Part shown: in pieces, positions 48,387 to 59,713 of the stretch
Layout of the letters: each line of letters starts with the position of its first letter
How positions within the stretch are numbered: position 1 is the first letter of the stretch
Origin: Dryas octopetala
Lineage: Eukaryota; Streptophyta; Magnoliopsida; Rosales; Rosaceae
Direction: 5' to 3'
DNA: 64,000 nucleotides
Assembly: GCA_963921425.1 (NCBI GenBank)
Contig: OY992838.1
Location: 18,269,861-18,333,860, forward strand
Translations under genes and position numbers: made by a program
Notes under the pieces: model-generated
Databases searched by the model: none
Seen by the model: only the letters and a program-made list of their open reading frames with translations
Told to the model about the DNA's origin: nothing

Positions 48387-48587
48387 GATTATTGAGAATG
48401 ATCTTTTCAAGCAGGACTGGAGGTCTAGAACGAATTTTGAGATATTTCAGTATGTTTCCCTCAAATGGACACTTGCCCTCCTTATTGGGTTAAGCACTGG
48501 GTTAGTTGGCTTTTTCAATAACATGGTTGTCAAGAATATTGCTGGTTTCAAATTTTTGCTTACCAACAAGCTTATGCGTCAGGAAAA
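48387..48587 (+). pseudogene. CLC-c-like chloride channel/transporter, exon fragment 1
   Basis: After a TTGTAG acceptor the reading is 'IIENDLFKQDWRSRTNFEIF', then 'QYVSLKWTLALLIGLSTGLV' with the first membrane helix, ending M-R-Q-E-K at a GTAAGC donor. This is the N-terminal cytosolic segment and helix start of plant vacuolar CLC proteins, closest by eye to the CLC-c type ('GFFNNM', 'IAGFK'). CLCs move chloride or nitrate across the tonoplast. The exon is open, but the upstream start exon is not present, and TPX2-like sequence lies immediately before it. Confidence 0.8.
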
Positions 48588-49302
48588 GTAAGCCTAGCTG
48601 TTACTGCCTTAGTACCCCTCTGAGTTTCAATGCAATAAAACCTTTGCCCCCTCCCTTTCTTAAAAGATTCTATTTATATTGTTTCGGGTGCGTATATCTT
48701 TAGATTTTGTTGCATGAGATAAACTAATGATTATGTTCTGTGAAATTTAATCCTCTACTTTCAAGCTTTAAGTTTAAATATTTGACATAACCATGACATA
48801 AATATTCAATTTTTTTGCAGTTGAAATGCATATTTTATGTTTATTGTTTTATATCTTGTATTGATTGCTTGCCTTATAGATACTGGACTGGTAATGTAGT
48901 AGAACCTGTTCAGAATCTCATTACTGAAAAGCGAAAATAGCTTGGTAAATTTTACAATGCTATTTCATCTTAGTGCATGACTAGGCTTGGTCAGGGACGG
49001 GGCCTTGTTTAGGAGTGCAGGATAAAATCATGATGAGAAAAAAGGGAAACTGTATAAGCTCTTGCAAGACATTTGAACTCAAGTTGTGTTAAATAAATGC
49101 TAAAGTTTTTCTTATATATTTTCACCTGAAAAAATATGTCTTGAATTTTTTACCATTTACATGTAAAAATTTCGAAGATGTAATCATTGTCCTAGTAACC
49201 TACTAATTGCTATGCGTTCCAGAGACAACTTTTATTCTTGTGATATTCCCATACTTTAATATATTTTTGAGTAACAATGATGTTATGTTAACTCCAGTAC
49301 AG

Positions 49303-49480
49303 GTATTACCTGGCATTTGCAGCATTCGCTTGTTATAACATGGTCTTGGCTGCTGCTGCTGCTGCTCTTTGCGCCTACATTGCCCCTGCAGCAGCAGGCT
49401 CTGGCGTACCTGAGGTGAAAGCATATCTCAATGGTGTAGATGCTCATTCTATATTGGCTCCTAGTACCCTCTTTGTAAAG
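49303..49480 (+). pseudogene. CLC-c-like exon fragment 2, with selectivity motif GSGVPE
   Basis: In phase with the previous exon (K|YYLAFAAFACYN...). It contains the helix 'AAAAAALCAYIAPAAAGSGV' and PEVKAYLNGVDAHSILAPSTLFVK, ending at a GTGAGT donor. The GSGxP motif lines the anion site; Ser here is the chloride-type residue, where nitrate-type plant CLCs have Pro. The next exon (with the gating Glu in GKEGP) and all later exons are not found up to 64000, so the gene is truncated. Both exons are intact, so capture or truncation was not very ancient. Confidence 0.8.
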
Positions 49481-49867
49481 GTGAGTAACGGACTGAAAGC
49501 AGCTCTCTTTCTTTTTATTTCGCACTCATACTATTACACAATGTTTCTGTCCAAAAGATAGGTAAAGATTCACATGAATATTTTGCATTTAATTAAAATG
49601 TAAACAATAATACTAGTCACCAAATGATGTGATAAATAAAATGACACTATTATGCTTGTAAGAAATAAATGAGGTTCAAAGTAGGCCCAAATATGAACAA
49701 GAACGTACCACTTCCACATTATTTGGGATTTGTTTTTAGTGTCTCAAGCATTACTCGTATGTAAAATATCCTTGGAAAGATATAGAACTCTTCAACTCCA
49801 TTATAACAATATTTTTAGTAAAATTACAAGGACTGTCTGCAACTGTGCCTCTGCAAGTAATTCCATC

Positions 49868-49892
49868 TCCCTCCCTCCCTCCCTCCCTCACT

Positions 49893-49933
<41 letters not shown>
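49868..49933. repeat. (TCCC)n(TC)n microsatellite
   Basis: A TCCC-rich run followed by about 18 TC units, in the intron after CLC exon 2. Confidence 0.95.
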
Positions 49934-49937
<4 letters not shown>

Positions 49938-50198
49938 CAGTTATTGTACTGATCTTTTTAGATAGGTAAAGCAGAAATGTATGGGAATTTTATGCACTTT
50001 GTGTATATAATACATCTTTTTTTGGCTGAGGATGTACTGGTTTACATCTTTTTAAAAGAAAATAGAAATCTTAATTTATTTAACATCATTCTGTCCGAAT
50101 TAATTATAAGGGTTCACCTTCACATCAAATTGATTCTTGGTATCTAGGTAATGAGTTTGCATTGAAATTGCTTAAACTTACCCTGTTGTGTGCGTTAG

Positions 50199-53101
50199 TG
50201 TAACGCCCCGATCCTCGGGCCCAAAAATACACTGAAACATCAACCTTTTAAATCTGTTTTCTATTTTCTTTGAGCCATGCACATAAATATAACTAAAAAC
50301 AATTTTACCAAAAACATTTAAACGAAAACGTTGTATAAAACAATTAAATAAATCTCGTTGAGTCCCACTGCCTTGACTTCTCCTCACTGCCTCCTCAGCC
50401 TACTTAACCTGCAAAACACAAACCCTACACCACAACCATGGTGTACCAGGTTATTCAAACAAACAACCCGGTAAGCTCACTAGAGCTCACTCAATAATAT
50501 CCTCAATTTCCTTACTCAATAAATAATCCATAATAACAATTGATATTTACTCAATCACATAAAAATTTCCACCAATAATAAAAATAATACTCTTGACAAT
50601 CAATTGCTTAATCATCAACTATTAACCTCAACCTCAATCATTCACATTCTAATTAATAACCTCAAACATAATTATATGCCTATACCATATCTCCAACTGA
50701 TTCACGATAATCCAATCCACTCATCATATTCCATAATCTTATGACAAATCATCAACATTCTCATCCTCAAGATTCAAGCCTAAACTTAACCAAATCCTAG
50801 CAAACAAATGCAATACATACACACAATACAAATGAACATCTAACTAGTTTCATTCACATTGCTCTTTGAAATCCTCCAGCTTTAAAACCTTTTCTCAATC
50901 CATTATTAATCATCTCAAAACTATAACTCCACCTCTGAAGAACAATAATTACTCCCAACATACTCCACCTCTGAAACTTCACGCCACACTAGTACCCGAA
51001 GAACTGTCGGTCATATACTGAAGTAACTAAGCTCGCCACATCCCGTGCATAGGCACGAGCAGGCAGGTAAGCTCGCCACTTCCCATGCAGAGCGAATCAA
51101 TGCACGGGCAGGCAGGTATGCTCGCCACTTCCCATGCAGAGCGAATCAATGCACCGGCATGCAGGTATGCTCGCCACTTCCCGTGCAGAGCAAATCGATA
51201 CACGGGCAGACAGGAATGCTCGCCATTTCTCGTGCAGAGCGTATCAATGCACGAGCAGGCAGGATGCTCGCCACTTCTCGTGCAGAGCGTATCAATGCAC
51301 GAGCAGGCAGGTAACTAGGCTCGTCACTTCCCGTACAGAGCGAATCGATGCACGGCCAGGCAGGTATTTCCGCTCAACCTCAATCACAACATTCCCAAAC
51401 CATCTCATAACTATCCTTGTTTCACAATATAACGCCTCTTGTATTTCTTTTCAGACTCACATCTACATAGGCAACATTATCAACCCTTACTGTTTTGTCC
51501 GAAATACACCGAATCTTTTCCGAAGTTGATTCATACTCACGACCCATCACTTGTCTGTCACTCAAAACATACTAAAACATTCTCAATAAGTAACTTGATT
51601 ATTCTGTAAGATAATTGCCTAATCATTATTCATTAATCATCGACAATAAGCATTTCTTCTCTAATTCAGCATTTATTCTCGGGATAATTCCTAATTAATT
51701 CATTCTCATGATTCAAAGCCTACACCTAGTCATCTCTAACAAAGGCAGAAAACACACAAAACAGACAATTCATTAACAGTACTCTACATTAAAAACTGAT
51801 AAGTTTCACTCACAGTTCAACTACGTAAAAGACCAAAATACCCTTCATGGTGTCATTGCTCGGATACCAAATCTGGCAGCATAACGGCATCGGGAATGGG
51901 ATTCCCGAGCCCGTGTACCTGTTAAGACCAGACAACCAACTTAAATATAAACAGAATTCACAACTGGTCGTTTAACATCCAAAACGGAAGGCCGCCACCA
52001 CACACGGTGGCTGCCCGGCCTTAAACAACGTGAAAATTTCACAGAACTCACCAAACAACCTCCGAGGGTCTCCTAGAAGTTCAATTTGGGGAAAAATGAG
52101 ACAAACAACCACTGACCCGCCGCCACAAGTGGCGGAGGCAGTGATGGCAGCGGCGATAGATCCTAAAAAAATTTGTTTTTCAACTAAAAATCAACCCCAA
52201 TCAACCTTGGCACTTCAATTGGACGAAAGATAACTCAGAAATCATTCAAATATGCTCAATTCAAGGTAAACCCGAAATGGGTACAAGCCCTAAAATTTCA
52301 AATCTCCAGATTCTCAAAATTGACACGCAAGAACAAGGGGGAAAGAAAGCCCATACCTAGAGGATCATTTCTCGTAACTGGATCGAGGGCCAAATATCGC
52401 CGTAAAAGATCGAACTGGCCAGAGAAGCCGCCGACCTGAAATTTCTCGATCTGCTGCCGTGAGGGGTCATCGGAGCTAGGGGAGGACATGGCTGAACTCG
52501 CCGGGGCCTGGGGAAGAGAACCTAGGTGGTCCGACGCTGCGATTTGGCCAGAAAACTAGCGATCGTCGGCGAGGACATCTTCTCTGTCTCGCGTCATTTC
52601 TCCGTCGAGGGTGGTCGCCGGAGCAAGGGGAGGCCAGGGGAAGGAGGAGGGAGCCAAAGTCCGACCCCAGTCGCCGCTGGACGCGCCCACATGCGCCGGT
52701 GGCAGTGGCGGCGAGAATGAGAGAGAGAGACACGCGGGAGAGGGAGAGGATCGGGGAGAGAGGAGAGAGAGTGGAAATCTGATTTTTGGGTATTTAAAAC
52801 CCCCTTTCACAAAAATTACAAGTTTGCCACTCACTTCACATGTCCGTATCTTTCAAACCGTAACTCCGATCGATGCGTGCTACGTGTCTATGAAATCGTG
52901 GGCTCGAAACCTATCCAACGGACCAAAAGTCAAAATCAAAAGCCCATTTATTTTAAAAGTCAACTTTCGGGTCAAGCCCAATTTAAAACAAAAATTAAAA
53001 TTAAATCAAAACCTATTTAAATTCCAAATAAATTTCCAAAATCCTTAAAATAATTGCTCAAACTAGTTAAAATAAATCTTTGAAAAATACGGGGTCTCAC
53101 A
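50199..53101 (-). mobile_element. 2.9-kb solo LTR of a large gypsy element (fossil)
   Basis: It runs TGTAACGCCCCGA to GGGGTCTCACA on the plus strand; on the minus strand TGTGAGACCCCG to CGGGGCGTTACA, the usual orientation for this LTR type. GTTAG duplications are at 50194-50198 and 53102-53106. No internal region is present, so it formed by LTR-LTR recombination. Its sequence resembles Tekay/Del-type LTRs. It contains a 49-bp minisatellite. Confidence 0.88.
51031..51365. repeat. 49-bp minisatellite inside the solo LTR, seven copies
   Basis: Units start GCTCGCCACTTCCCGTGC at 51031, 51071, 51120, 51169, 51218, 51266 and 51319. A related phrase in reverse ('ctgcccgggaagtggctag') occurs at 63940-63962 in the LTR at the window's right end, so the two LTRs belong to one family. 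Confidence 0.9.
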
Positions 53102-53106
53102 GTTAG

Positions 53107-55927
53107 TGAATTAATAAGCAATCTCAAGATGGCAGGTCATTAACATGGTTATGGATTGTAGTTGAATTGCATGCTTCATAGGTTCTTAAAATACAATTCA
53201 GTAGGGTGGACTTTCGTCAGCTGCCTTCTTAGAAGTATGCATCAAGAAAATCCAGAATTTTGGTCTCATATTTTATATAATGTATCTATAGTTTATGGCC
53301 ATCATATATTAGCAAGCACTGTATAATTAATTTCCTCACTGCTATTTCTCACTAGGAGTGAAATTTTTGCAACATTCTTTTTTGGTGGTTTCTTGAACTC
53401 TCTATTGCTAATTAAGTACTTCAAAGAGATGTTCTAATTTCACTTGTTACTAGCATAAATAGGGAGTTCTTGATGCAGTGAACCAAAACATAGAAAGAGA
53501 GCTCAATGTAAAGCCATTAGTGTTTTTTATGACTCTTGGAAAGTACAGTTGTAAGTATTATAGGCATCCAAAAGATGGTTGCATAAAGCTGACAAGAAAT
53601 TTGAAATTTGATTTTGTAATAATTACGCAATCCCAACTTGGCAGATATTTGGCTCTTTCTTTGGAGTAGCCTAAAGTTTGATCTACAGTTTGAGAGCACC
53701 TACGTTAATTGACTAATCATGTTAAGATTCACATAGTCTAATGTCCTGCTACATCCAATTGATTTTTTCAAATTGTCACTATTAATTTCCCAGGTTAATG
53801 GTGTCATTCTTCATATGTGTAGATTCAAAAACACTTATTGAAGCTAATGCTCGCCTTAAGTGTGTGTATTTCCCTATGCAACAGGTATGAAGATGGTATC
53901 TATACTACTATATAAAAAACTCTCTTGTTGCTGGACATATGTGAAATGTACAATATACCCCAGCTATTTCTTTCATCCTTCTTTTTTGAACCAACCCACT
54001 CTCCTTTATATCCTGACCCTCGCTTTGGTCATCCCAAACTCCCACCATCAGCCATATTTTTTGTTGGCTTAGGATGGGGTGCACAAGTAAATATGCAATC
54101 TGTTCATTGTTCTAATGTTATATATCTTTTATTGGCCTTACTATAACTATTTGGGCGCGCATGCATCAGTTTAATGAAAGGAATTACAAAATAGTAAGAA
54201 TCCATATGCATTTATTTTAAAAAAAATAGTAATCCATATGCTTTTGTCTGTAATCTATTTCCTTTTTACTGAAATCATAAAGTTGATTTATTTAGTCTCG
54301 ATCTTCCTCTTCAGTAAGTTGGGAATTTCTTAATATTGATCTGAATTTCCTACTTCCTTAGTTCTATCAAAGGTGGAGTTTTGAAATGGTGGTTCTTTTG
54401 TGAAATATTACATGGTTAGTTGTCTTTATTGTATTTCCAAGTTCAATTTATTCAACAGATTTTTTAATCACCAAGAGTATATTTTGTAATGGTAATTTTT
54501 ATTGTCTTTTTTTCCCCTTTTTGTTCCAGTACCATGGCGGAAACTATATGTGCTGTTTCGACATTTTGTGAACATTTCTATGCTCTATGTTAGAGTTTTC
54601 AAGTTATATTCTGATTTAGTGATTTTGATGTTAATTTGCTCCAATTTTGTGTCTCAGATTTTGGGGTTGTTATTCGAACTGACTTTGCCTCCCTCTCTCA
54701 CTGGAAATGATTAGATGTGTTCTCAGCTCAACCATCATTATTAAAAGTTATTAGGTTGGTTCTTCATTTTTTAAGAAAACAAACCTCTCTCATGCCTATA
54801 TTCTCTGAAACTTGCAAACTAGAAAAAGAAATATAGGAAGCAGCTATGTGTACAATAGAGCATTTAATTTTAAATAGTATTCACTGGCTGCTAGTTTGTC
54901 TGTGATTCAGTTCTCTTCTATTAATGACGTACTCTGTCTGGTATATTGATACACAATTTATGAAAACTATAATGTGAGAATAGTATATGTGATGGACCAA
55001 TATTCTGATCTACTAGGTGTAAAGTTTGTTATGATTAATCTTTTTTATTTTTCTAACGTTTCCCATTTTGCATCAGTGTACTAGGTGAAGCAAATTTCTT
55101 AGGAAGTTTTGCTTCTGTTAAGGGGGTAAAGGGATTCAATACTATGTTTCTTACTACCCTGCTACTCCATTTAGTTATTCTTTAATAATATGCTCTGTTG
55201 TAAAACAGTGTAAAAGAAAAAACTTTAGATTGGTAAAGCATAATAGTTCTTATTTTGGTTACTGAGTTTGATTTTTTTTTTTTTTTTCAGTTTTCTCATA
55301 GCAACATGCAAAAAGGTATTCCTTTTTTATTTATGGTGTTCATATGAGATTAACTCGATTTCACTTTGAGATTAACTCGTTAGTAGAGACTTGTTAGGGA
55401 GTTATATTTTTCTGTAATATTCTCAAATTGGGGAGAATCAATGTTATAGGGGTGAGGAGTTTATGATTAATGGACTGTGGTATGGCCATACAAATGCCCA
55501 TACAAATGCACACACCGACCAAGTAACACATGTACTCTAACACACACATTTATGTTTGCAATTAAGTACTGTTGGGTTGGACTTGGTATCCTATGATTGT
55601 TGTAAATGTGCTCTTTCAGGATCAAGGATAAAAAGTGCATCAAGGAATCGGGTTTGTAACCTTTGAAAGTGCAGCATATGATTATATTTAGACCAACCTT
55701 GTATTATGTTCATAGTTGGTTGTAATTGTCTGTTGTTGTGTGAAAAGGTCAAGCCTTTTGATTTTCATGGAAACTACACAATCTGCCTACACTGCACAAT
55801 GTTGACCTGTCACATTTCTGAAATTTTGTAATGTTTCACGTACAAGGCTTTTCACATTTCGGAGTGGTTACACAATATCTTGTGGTGGCTGATCATGCAC
55901 TTGTCTTTAATGTTTTAAGTGGGGTCT
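53107..55927. other. Non-coding stretch between solo LTR and CACTA end
   Basis: No gene can be named. A possible exon lies at 53822-53882 (after GTGTAG, reading 'SKTLIEANARLKCVYFPMQQ', then GT). Another open stretch near 55075-55130 reads 'VLGEANFLGSFASVK'. Neither is recognised. If the CACTA interpretation holds, this is internal CACTA DNA, and remains of the protease gene should be sought here. Confidence 0.4.
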
Positions 55928-56020
55928 AAGACGAAGAACAAGCGGACTGGTTACACCCAAGCCCAGATTGATGAAGTCCGAGTTGAATGGGGAGACTATG
56001 TCACCGAGAATTATTTTTAG
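55928..56020 (+). pseudogene. Last exon of a CACTA Ulp1-like gene
   Basis: Reads K-T-K-N-K-R-T-G-Y-T-Q-A-Q-I-D-E-V-R-V-E-W-G-D-Y-V and stops at TAG. It aligns with the last exon of the gene at 18409-21814 (N-T-Y-T-Q-E-D-I-D-E-V-R-A-E-W-A-N-F-V). The catalytic exons are not found nearby, so the gene is incomplete. It lies about 1 kb from a CACTA terminus, as the first copy would without its Tat insertion. Confidence 0.75.
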
Positions 56021-57021
56021 ACATGTTGGTATGCTTTCTTGACGTACATTTTATGGATATGGTATTAGTGCTGCCATTCCAATCTTTTGTAAAGGAAAAG
56101 GCAGAATTTAGAACTAGCTAGCTAGTTAGTGTGCATAATTTAGAACCAACCATGTCTTATCTTTTGTGCAAATTTTAGAAGTTGCTTAGGGGGTTATATA
56201 TGGATTAAGGTTATCCCAACTTGTAGAGGGATTTGTCATTCATTTTTGTTAACTTGAATATGGGTTGAAATTGGATGTTGAAAATGTATGAGAATGTTGG
56301 ATGAAATTTATGGAAGGATTTAAATTGCACAAACTGGATGTTGCATGGCAGGAAAAATTGATGTCTAACAACCCATTTTATTTTGGTTTTTTTTTTAAAT
56401 TAAAAAACATTTACAATATCAATTAAACACTGATATCTAATGTCTATTAAATTTGATATTTATACAGGTATATATATATATTGAAATAACAAATAACACC
56501 GATATCTAATGTTATTTTTATATCACATTGTAACTCAAACCTGATGTTTAAGAGACTTGGAATATCAGAAACAACGAACAAACAGATATTTAATGTGTAC
56601 ATATATATTGATTTTAGTTACAAATTCAATGTGTTAAAAATATTATATATCGCTTTAATAAGAAAAGTGATGTAACAACTTACCAAATATAGCTTTTGAT
56701 GAGTTTACAATATCAAAAAATAGAGCCAAATGGATATTTAATATACCTTTTAACGTCAGTTTTTGAAAAAATAATGATATTGAAAGTATATTACATATCG
56801 GAATCCGTTAATTTAGATAGCAGAAACTTGAAAAATCGATATATATTATTTATCAATGATATCGGATATTCAACAAATCGGATGTCTTATTTGTTATAGA
56901 CATCGGCCCAAAACTGATATCGAAAATATGGTACATTAGATATCACGTCTGCCCTTATCGGTCGAAAACCTAATAGACATCAGTTTTCCACTGATATTTA
57001 ATGGGGTATTTCCTTGTAGTG
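55928..57021 (+). mobile_element. 3' end of a second CACTA transposon
   Basis: It ends ...TTCCTTGTAGTG at 57021 (CACTACAAGGAA reversed). The last 650 bp repeat motifs of the type gatatc/ atcggt / 'catcagttttccactgatat' in both orientations, the usual CACTA subterminal array. The base triplet after the end is ATA. The left terminus is not in the window; the TPX2 and CLC-c fragments may be inside the element. Confidence 0.75.
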
Positions 57022-59544
57022 ATAGTATATATAAAATATAAGCATAAAATGAGTATGTATACTTAAGTACGTAAATACAAATACTTAAGTAGAAGCATAA
57101 AATATGTAAGTGCAAGTATAATATATATATATATATATACACACACATAACTTAAAGCATAATATAAATACAGAAGTAAAAGCATAAAATAAAAACATAA
57201 GTATAAGCATAGTATATATAAATATAAGAAAAACTTTCATAAAATTTAATTTACAGGAAAAAAAAATGGAGCAGGTATTGAACTTTTCATTTTTTAGAAT
57301 GAGTCTTTTAGGGTAATATGGTCATATAGTGAAAATTTGCAGGAATTGTCCATGCACGTCTGTTTTCGTTTGTTTTGTTTGTTTTCTTTTCTTAACTTCC
57401 CACTTCTGTATCTATCTCATTTGACGTCCGAAATAGGCAAGTAAGTACACCTACTTCAAGGGATTTTCATGAGGAATCCAACGAACTAAGTCTCAATAAC
57501 AGATGTCTAGGTATAGTGTCCAGAATTTACTCGAACAAGGCTGGACAGAAAGGTACCTCAAACAGAACAGTAATATTTCGTCACTAATTACTTGTTGTAT
57601 GTTTTACCTATGATTATCAAAGTTTGCGGATTTAAAGTTCTCATTATAAGCTTTAATTTGATACAAAAAAACGCTTAAAACGGTTGAGAAATGAGTGAGT
57701 TACAAACAAATGAAGTTCTGAATTTCTTTTGAGTTTTCCAGCGAGTTTCGCCGAAAAACATTTTGATTAAAACCAATATTTAAGCATTTTAAAGTTTAAA
57801 AACATACTAGAACAGGTTAGATTTTACTAGAACATGTGAAATAGTGAAATGTAAGAAAACCCGATTTTCCCAGTGGCCAGATTTCGGCGAGTTCCCATAG
57901 TTTAAAGTTTTGTGAGTGCAAGGAGGAGACCCTAGGAGTGAAGTGGAGTCTAGCTTTGGAGGTCTATAACCGAGTAAGTATTTTATTATTTCTGCTTTAT
58001 TTATTTATTTATTTATTTTTAGGCTTTAATTTTAGGATGCATGTTTAGATTAATTAAGTAGGATTTATTTATTAATTAAGCATGTCTAGCCTTATTTTTG
58101 AAGACTTTGTTTATTTTAGAGTAATTAGCATGCTAGGATTAGCAAGTTTCAATTGTACAGATTAAATTGGATTAATCTAAATTATTTTGAGGATTTTCTT
58201 TGAGTTAAAGCAACTAGTCAATTGGTTTGACTTTAAGATAAAAGTTGAAACTTGTGAACCCTTAAATAAACTCTAAAGAGAAGAGTTCAGTCCACTTAGG
58301 ACTAGAAACTAGCGACGTGTGACTAAAGGAAATGTCATATCGTCTTCCCTTATTATTAATCGTCTCTAACTTAGAATTTGTTTTGTTTTGTCGATTTTGT
58401 TTCTATCGGATTACCCAGTTGCCGAGTTATTAAGAGGCTAAGGTTGTCGTATTGTCTAGTTACGACAGATTTGCAAAGATAGGACCCTTGTCCCTCATTT
58501 TCACTTGCACCACTAAGTGAAGTTTGAGTTACTCACTCCTTGGTTCTTTGGGGGTCTCTCTAAGAAGAGACATAGTTTAAAAGTTTCGGAGTACAAGAAA
58601 ATCCCTAGGAGTGGAGTCTAGCTTTGGAGTTCTACAAACAGGTAAGTATATTAATATTTCTGCTTTATTTTTTTATTTTTTAATCTTTAATTTTAAGATG
58701 CATGCTTAGATTAATTAAGTATGATTTATTTATTAATTAAGCATGCCTAGTTTTATTTTAGAGATTTAATTGTTTAATTAAAAAATATTAGCATGCTAGG
58801 ATTAACAAGTTTCTATTGCAGAGATTAAGTTGGATTAATCTAAATTATTTTAAGGAATTGTTTTGAGTTAAAGCAAATAGTCAATTGGTTTGACTTCAAG
58901 ATAAAACTTGAAACTTGTAAACCCTTAAGTAACTTCTGAACAGTAGAATTTAGTCCACTTAGGACTTGTGACTAGAAACGTATGACTAAAGGAAATGTCA
59001 TACCGTCTTCCCTTATTGTTAATCGTTCTTAACTTAGAATTTGTTCTCTTTTGTCGAAATTGTGTCTATCGGATTACCCAATTACCCAGTTGCCGAGTTG
59101 TTAAGAAGTTAAGATTGCCTTATTGTCTAGTTACAGAGGATTTACCAAGATAGGACCGTGCGCGAACGTGGAAGGCTTGTGGAAGAGAATACTTGAAGAG
59201 CATTGGATTCCAGGAAAGATGATTTATCCTACATTCCTGACTATGGACTTTGTGTGTGTATGTGTAGTTTTTAAACTGTTAGAACATGCTATGAATATGC
59301 TTATTGTGTTTGGTCTGAGAGTTCGAGTAACGTTGTACGTGACCTTGGGTTCAAATCTCTAAACCTTCTAGAAGAATTGATCAATACATTATGGGGAGTT
59401 TAACCAGGCAAACACATGGCTACTTGTGCTTGTGTGAAGCGGGGACGCATGATTGATCAGGTGGCAGTGATACGGTACCTCAATTGTGAGTTCCTATTTC
59501 CGTTTACAATGGCACTCTTGCTATGGATTCTATTTCTTTTAATA
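57022..59544. mobile_element. LTR-type DNA with an internal duplication of about 660 bp (fossil)
   Basis: 57931-58440 and 58603-59140 are similar to each other ('gattaattaagtaggatt', 'gtctagctttggagg') and to 60750-61360 in the next LTR. 59170-59540 matches 62035-62355. The family is Tekay-like by similarity to its neighbours. The ends are not clear. AT-rich 57022-57340 shows no feature apart from an AT microsatellite at about 57120-57140. Confidence 0.6.
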
Positions 59545-59713
59545 CACTACAAGAAACAATAGTAATTGCGTCACGATTTTGCGACGGCAGCAATTTGCCA
59601 TCGCAATAAGTGAATATTGTGCGATAGCATATTCGCCATCGCAAAGATTTGATTGCCTTGCGATGGTCAAGGCATGTCGTCACATGTCCTTACGCAAATT
59701 GCGACTGCAAAGC
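59545..59713 (+). mobile_element. Short CACTA 5' end or CACTA-type MITE piece
   Basis: It starts CACTACAAGAAACAATAG and has alternating motifs gcgacggc / gccatcgca / gcgatggc typical of CACTA subterminal regions. It is inserted in LTR-type DNA and stops where the next LTR begins (59714). No other terminus was found. Confidence 0.6.

Noticed and set aside
51031-51365. Coding region from overlapping open frames with repeated residues
   Set aside because: The frames are open in several phases only because the 49-bp minisatellite lacks stops; it lies inside a solo LTR.
50199-53101. 52030-53048 open frames as a host gene
   Set aside because: The frames are short, overlap on both strands, and lie within a solo LTR bounded by GTTAG duplications.
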